From Pseudomonadota bacterium (GTDB lineage Bacteria; Pseudomonadota; Alphaproteobacteria; Dongiales; Dongiaceae), in the NCBI GenBank assembly GCA_016183985.1, contig JACPDN010000006.1:62001-126000 (forward strand): 64,000 bases of DNA, given 5' to 3'. Below are positions 60,441 through 64,000 of the stretch, one piece after another. Position 1 is the stretch's first letter; the number at the start of each line of letters is the position of its first letter. Made by a program: the position numbers and the translations under genes. The notes below the pieces were generated by a model, which was given only the letters and a program-made list of their open reading frames with translations, made no database searches and was not told the origin of the DNA.

Positions 60441-62291
60441 ATGCCTGCCTATCGTTCCCGCACGACGACCCATGGCCGCAACATGGCTGGCGCCCGCGGC
60501 CTGTGGCGCGCCACGGGCATGAAGGATGGCGATTTCGGCAAGCCCATCATCGCCGTGGTCAATTCCTTCACGCAGTTCGTGCCGGGCCACGTCCATTTGA
60601 AGGATCTCGGCCAGATGGTGGCGCGCGAGATCGAGGCGGCGGGCGGTGTGGCGAAGGAGTTCAACACCATCGCGGTCGATGACGGCATCGCCATGGGCCA
60701 TGACGGCATGCTCTATTCCCTGCCCTCGCGCGAGCTCATCGCCGACAGCGTCGAATACATGGTCAACGCCCATTGCGCCGACGCCATGGTCTGCATCAGC
60801 AATTGCGACAAGATCACGCCGGGCATGCTGATGGCGGCCCTGCGCATCAACATCCCCGTGGTCTTCGTCTCCGGCGGCCCGATGGAAGCCGGCAAGGTGA
60901 TCTTGAAGGACAAGGCCGTGGCGCTCGATCTGGTCGATGCGATGGTCGCGGCGGCCGATGACAAATATTCGGACGCCGAAGTGGCCAGCATCGAACGTTC
61001 CGCCTGCCCCACCTGCGGCTCCTGCTCCGGCATGTTCACGGCCAATTCGATGAACTGCCTCACCGAAGCGCTCGGCCTTTCGCTCCCCGGCAACGGCTCG
61101 ACGCTCGCCACCCATGCCGACCGCAAGAACCTCTTCCTCGAAGCCGGCCGCGTCATCGTCGACATCACGCGCCGCTATTACGAGGAGAACGATTCGAGCG
61201 TCCTCCCGCGCAACATCGCCAATTTCAAGGCGTTCGAAAACGCCATGAGCCTCGACATCGCCATGGGCGGCTCGACCAACACCGTGCTGCATCTTTTGGC
61301 GGCCGCTCACGAAGCCGGCGTCGACTTCACCATGGAAGACATCGACCGCCTGTCGTGCAAAGTCCCGTGTCTGTGCAAAGTAGCGCCCGCGAAATCCGAC
61401 GTGCATATGGAAGACGTGCACCGCGCCGGCGGCATCATGGCGATTCTCGGTGAGCTCGACCGCGCCGGTCTTTTGAATCCGGACGAGCCGACCGTGCATG
61501 CGAAATCGATCCGCGATGCGCTGCGCCGCTGGGACATCAAGCAGACCAATAGCGAGACGGTGCAGAAATTCTTCATGGCGGCCCCCGGTGGCGTGCCGAC
61601 GCAGACCGCCTTCAGCCAGGACAAGCGCTGGGAGGGTCTCGATCTCGACCGCGAGAAAGGCGTCATCCGCAATGCCGAGAACGCCTTCTCCAAGGATGGC
61701 GGCCTCGCGGTGCTGAAGGGCAATCTCGCGGTGGATGGCTGCATCGTGAAGACCGCCGGCGTCGATGAAAGCATCCATGTCTTCGCCGGTCCCGCGCGCG
61801 TCTATGAAGCGCAGGACGATGCCGTCTCCGGCATTCTCTTAGGCGAAGTGAAAGCGGGCGACGTTGTGGTCATCCGCTATGAAGGTCCGCGCGGTGGGCC
61901 GGGTATGCAGGAAATGCTCTACCCGACCTCATATCTGAAGTCGAAGGGCTTGGGCAAGGAATGCGCGCTCATCACCGACGGGCGATTCTCGGGCGGCACC
62001 TCGGGCCTCTCCATCGGCCATGCCTCGCCGGAAGCCGCCGAGGGCGGTCTCATCGCGCTGGTCGAGAATGGCGACCGCATTGAGATCGACATCCCCAACC
62101 GCACCATCAAGCTGGCCGTGCCGGACAATGTGCTCGCCGAACGCAAGAAGGCGATGGACGCCAAGGGCAAGGATGGCTGGAAGCCCGCTTATGTCAGGAA
62201 GCGCAACGTCTCACCGGCCTTGAAGGCCTACGCCCATTTCGCCACCAGCGCCGCCAAGGGCGCAGTGCGCGATGTCGATCAGGTGAAATAA
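60441..62291 (+). CDS. ilvD: Dihydroxy-acid dehydratase
   Basis: A 616-aa iron-sulphur enzyme that dehydrates 2,3-dihydroxy-isovalerate and 2,3-dihydroxy-3-methylvalerate, the third common step of valine and isoleucine synthesis. Cluster-ligand cysteines lie in [11 protein letters not shown] and [18 protein letters not shown], and the C-terminus carries [16 protein letters not shown]. It aligns throughout with E. coli IlvD (616 aa), which separates it from sugar-acid dehydratases. AAGGAG is seven bases before ATG 60441. It is monocistronic in this window. Confidence 0.97.
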   Translation: MPAYRSRTTTHGRNMAGARGLWRATGMKDGDFGKPIIAVVNSFTQFVPGHVHLKDLGQMVAREIEAAGGVAKEFNTIAVDDGIAMGHDGMLYSLPSRELIADSVEYMVNAHCADAMVCISNCDKITPGMLMAALRINIPVVFVSGGPMEAGKVILKDKAVALDLVDAMVAAADDKYSDAEVASIERSACPTCGSCSGMFTANSMNCLTEALGLSLPGNGSTLATHADRKNLFLEAGRVIVDITRRYYEENDSSVLPRNIANFKAFENAMSLDIAMGGSTNTVLHLLAAAHEAGVDFTMEDIDRLSCKVPCLCKVAPAKSDVHMEDVHRAGGIMAILGELDRAGLLNPDEPTVHAKSIRDALRRWDIKQTNSETVQKFFMAAPGGVPTQTAFSQDKRWEGLDLDREKGVIRNAENAFSKDGGLAVLKGNLAVDGCIVKTAGVDESIHVFAGPARVYEAQDDAVSGILLGEVKAGDVVVIRYEGPRGGPGMQEMLYPTSYLKSKGLGKECALITDGRFSGGTSGLSIGHASPEAAEGGLIALVENGDRIEIDIPNRTIKLAVPDNVLAERKKAMDAKGKDGWKPAYVRKRNVSPALKAYAHFATSAAKGAVRDVDQVK

Positions 62292-62375
62292 ATCTCTCTG
62301 CTCTTCTGAGCGCCATTCCCGGCTCTGTGCCCGGGGATGGCGAAATCGGATTGTCGTCCGGGGCCGGGGCCAGTC

Positions 62376-62864
62376 TCAGTCCTCTTCCTTCTTGACCTCG
62401 CGCACGCCATGCAGGCCACGGACAGCTTCGCCCCATTCTTCGATGAGGCGTTCCTGCTCCTTGGTGACGTTGCGCAGGCGCAAGGCGGTTTGGGTCTCGG
62501 CGATCTTGCCGATGACGGCCGGCATGAAGCCGAACACGACCCAGCCGATACCGGCGCCGAGCAAAGCGCAGAGCCAGCCGAAGCTGTCGCCCAGTGTCGG
62601 CTGAATGTCGTCCATCCCCTGCCCCATCGCCCAGATGCGATGCAGGAAATAGAGGCTACCGATCAGGTTGAAGCCGCCCACCGTGATGGAAAGGCGCTTG
62701 CCGGGCGAGGTATCGACGACGCGAGCCACCAAAGTCGGGATCATGCCGACACCCATCACGATGGCGCTCGGCAGGAAGATGAGGCCGATCAGCACCACGG
62801 GGACGATGATGACCCAGGCCTTGATGCCGGTGTGGCCGGCGGCGTTGACGCTGTTATCCGACAT
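62376..62864 (-). CDS. Conserved hypothetical membrane protein
   Basis: A 162-aa protein with three membrane helices (about 15-40, 60-75 and 94-115) and a charged C-terminal helix (LRNVTKEQERLIEEWGEAVRGL). The segment GMIPTLVARVVDTSPGKRLSITVGGFNLIG is like a small alphaproteobacterial membrane family of unknown function. It follows the 62878 gene after 13 bp on the same strand, so the two form an operon. Confidence 0.7.
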   Translation of the reverse strand: MSDNSVNAAGHTGIKAWVIIVPVVLIGLIFLPSAIVMGVGMIPTLVARVVDTSPGKRLSITVGGFNLIGSLYFLHRIWAMGQGMDDIQPTLGDSFGWLCALLGAGIGWVVFGFMPAVIGKIAETQTALRLRNVTKEQERLIEEWGEAVRGLHGVREVKKEED

Positions 62865-62877
62865 GTCGCACCGTCAT

Positions 62878-64000
62878 CTAGAACAACATCGCGAAAAGAC
62901 CATAGGCAGCGATACTCGCCGTGCTGCACAGCGTCGCCGTCATCGCCGCGACCTTATGCGCGATGCCACGCACCCGCGGCGTATCGGTCAAGCCGCCATT
63001 GACCAGCCAAGACCGCCCGCGCTCGAAATTGGCGTATTCCTGGACCGCCTGGGCAAAGCCGTCATTGTCGGCCCTCTTCAGCGATCCTTCGCCGTCGAGC
63101 AGCAGCAACATCTCGTCGAAGCGGCAGTCATCGGCATGCTTGGCGATCTCATTGCGAATGTGATCGCGCATGGCCGTATTGTGAAAGGCCGCGATCACCG
63201 GCTCCAGCATCTCCGCCACCACCTGGCCGAGGCGCGGCAGATTGTATTGCTGATGCACGCGTTGCACGATGGCGAGCAGTCGCAGGATGGCGGTGCGATA
63301 GGCGATGTCGTCGGCGCGATTGCCGAGCGCCGTCATCTCATTGTCCATCTGCCGCTTCATATTGGTGGCGATGAAGGCCGCGATGTGCCGATCCATCGGT
63401 AGCGTGCCATGTGGCGCGCCGGGGATGGCAGCATCGATCGCCGGCAGCAAATCCGTCATCTCGACCACGTAGTAATCGGCGACGAGCGGCGATTTGCAGG
63501 GCGTGCCGCGATCGAGTTCGTAGAGCACGCGCTCGATGCCATAGCCGGGGCCCTGCCGGTCGATCACCTTGTCGATGACCTCCAGCGATCGCCGCAGCTG
63601 CATCTGCTCGGGCCGCAGATTGGGCTGCTCCTCGAACCAGGCATGAGGCAGCCGGGCGCGCATCGCCTCTGCGATCTGCTGCACCTTGTCCTTGCGCTCA
63701 TAGTAATGCGACAGCATCGCACCCATGCCCATCAGGCTGGTGCGGACGTCCTTGTAGCAAAGCGGCAGATGACCGCCCAGATGGATGATGAAGCGCGACA
63801 CCGCGCGATCGCGAATGCCCGATTGCGGACCATAGGCAGCGGCGAGGCCATGGATGCGCGTCATCTTGTCCGGCGCCTTTTCGTCACCGAAGCCGCGCTT
63901 GTACCAATTGTCGAAGTCGCTGTTGAAGATCAGCACGATCGCTTCGTTCCAATGCCGCGACATGGCATGGGCGATCGCCGGTCTGTTGAGGTAATCGACG
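62878..64000 (-). CDS. Conserved hypothetical protein with C-terminal membrane helix (cut by window edge)
   Basis: The frame is open through the right edge, so the protein is longer than the 373 residues seen. An internal ATG at 63963 is only one possible start. The visible part is helical and charged, with a C-terminal hydrophobic tail (ATLCSTASIAAYGLFAMLF) that could anchor it in the membrane. I do not recognise a domain. It is upstream of the membrane protein at 62376 in an apparent operon. Confidence 0.65.
   Translation of the reverse strand, partial: VDYLNRPAIAHAMSRHWNEAIVLIFNSDFDNWYKRGFGDEKAPDKMTRIHGLAAAYGPQSGIRDRAVSRFIIHLGGHLPLCYKDVRTSLMGMGAMLSHYYERKDKVQQIAEAMRARLPHAWFEEQPNLRPEQMQLRRSLEVIDKVIDRQGPGYGIERVLYELDRGTPCKSPLVADYYVVEMTDLLPAIDAAIPGAPHGTLPMDRHIAAFIATNMKRQMDNEMTALGNRADDIAYRTAILRLLAIVQRVHQQYNLPRLGQVVAEMLEPVIAAFHNTAMRDHIRNEIAKHADDCRFDEMLLLLDGEGSLKRADNDGFAQAVQEYANFERGRSWLVNGGLTDTPRVRGIAHKVAAMTATLCSTASIAAYGLFAMLF

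Noticed and set aside
60402-61778. 458-codon minus-strand ORF opposite ilvD
   Set aside because: ilvD is certain. The antisense product is a His/Asp-rich shadow without any family resemblance.

Overview
The window is chromosomal DNA from an alphaproteobacterium, most likely of the Rhodospirillales or a neighbouring order. The evidence is a primary-type rpoH with an alphaproteobacterial heat-shock promoter (CTTG-N17-CCTATCT), GcvA-type LysR pairs, TadE/TadG pseudopilins, a DUF6476-type small membrane protein, and a CCA-encoding tRNA-Glu. Base composition is fairly uniform and GC-rich. The exception is a lower-GC patch near 57.1-59.7 kb. No rRNA, CRISPR array, intact IS element or prophage was seen.

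Layout. 0-13.1 kb: small-molecule catabolism. It holds a DMGDH/sarcosine-dehydrogenase-like flavoprotein with a choline-kinase-like phosphotransferase, an HBM-type chemoreceptor, two paralogous GcvA-like LysR regulators flanking a small ORF, a diiron ferritin-like protein, and a leftward run of FadR-type GntR regulator, XylX-like 2-keto-3-deoxy-acid dehydratase, beta-hydroxyacid dehydrogenase and GMC oxidoreductase. 13.2-23.9 kb: MscS channel, pirin plus Nramp transporter, a stand-alone receiver, an AcoR-like regulator that has lost its GAFTGA loop, a PAS_5 protein and several small exported or hypothetical proteins.

24.1-43.1 kb: a surface module. A giant T1SS/RTX repeat adhesin (broken by two small deletions inside near-identical 414-bp repeats), a stand-alone DUF5801-like protein, an ECF sigma factor with its anti-sigma factor, a subtilase with a Gly/Asn spacer, a Gly/Asn-rich exported protein, a FecR protein, a CHASE2-adenylate cyclase and three Tad pseudopilins. 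Four of these transcription units carry the same ECF-type promoter (GGAAT-N17-CGTT) 37-72 nt before the start codon, and a fifth has a weaker version. I infer a local ECF regulon that couples adhesin, exported proteins and pili; this is the strongest new signal in the window.

43.1-56.4 kb: tRNA-Glu, an allene-oxide-cyclase-like barrel protein, a porin, a LysR regulator, a MipA/OmpV protein preceded by an unlisted 56-aa ORF, an OmpR/EnvZ-type two-component pair, threonine aldolase, an RluA-family pseudouridine synthase, rpoH and a PAS histidine kinase. 56.4-60.4 kb: an accessory patch with a frameshifted small ORF, a DUF2971-like protein overlapping a membrane coiled-coil protein (candidate two-gene system), and about 1 kb of non-coding sequence with inverted and tandem repeats. 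60.4-64 kb: ilvD and two conserved hypothetical genes, the last cut by the window edge.
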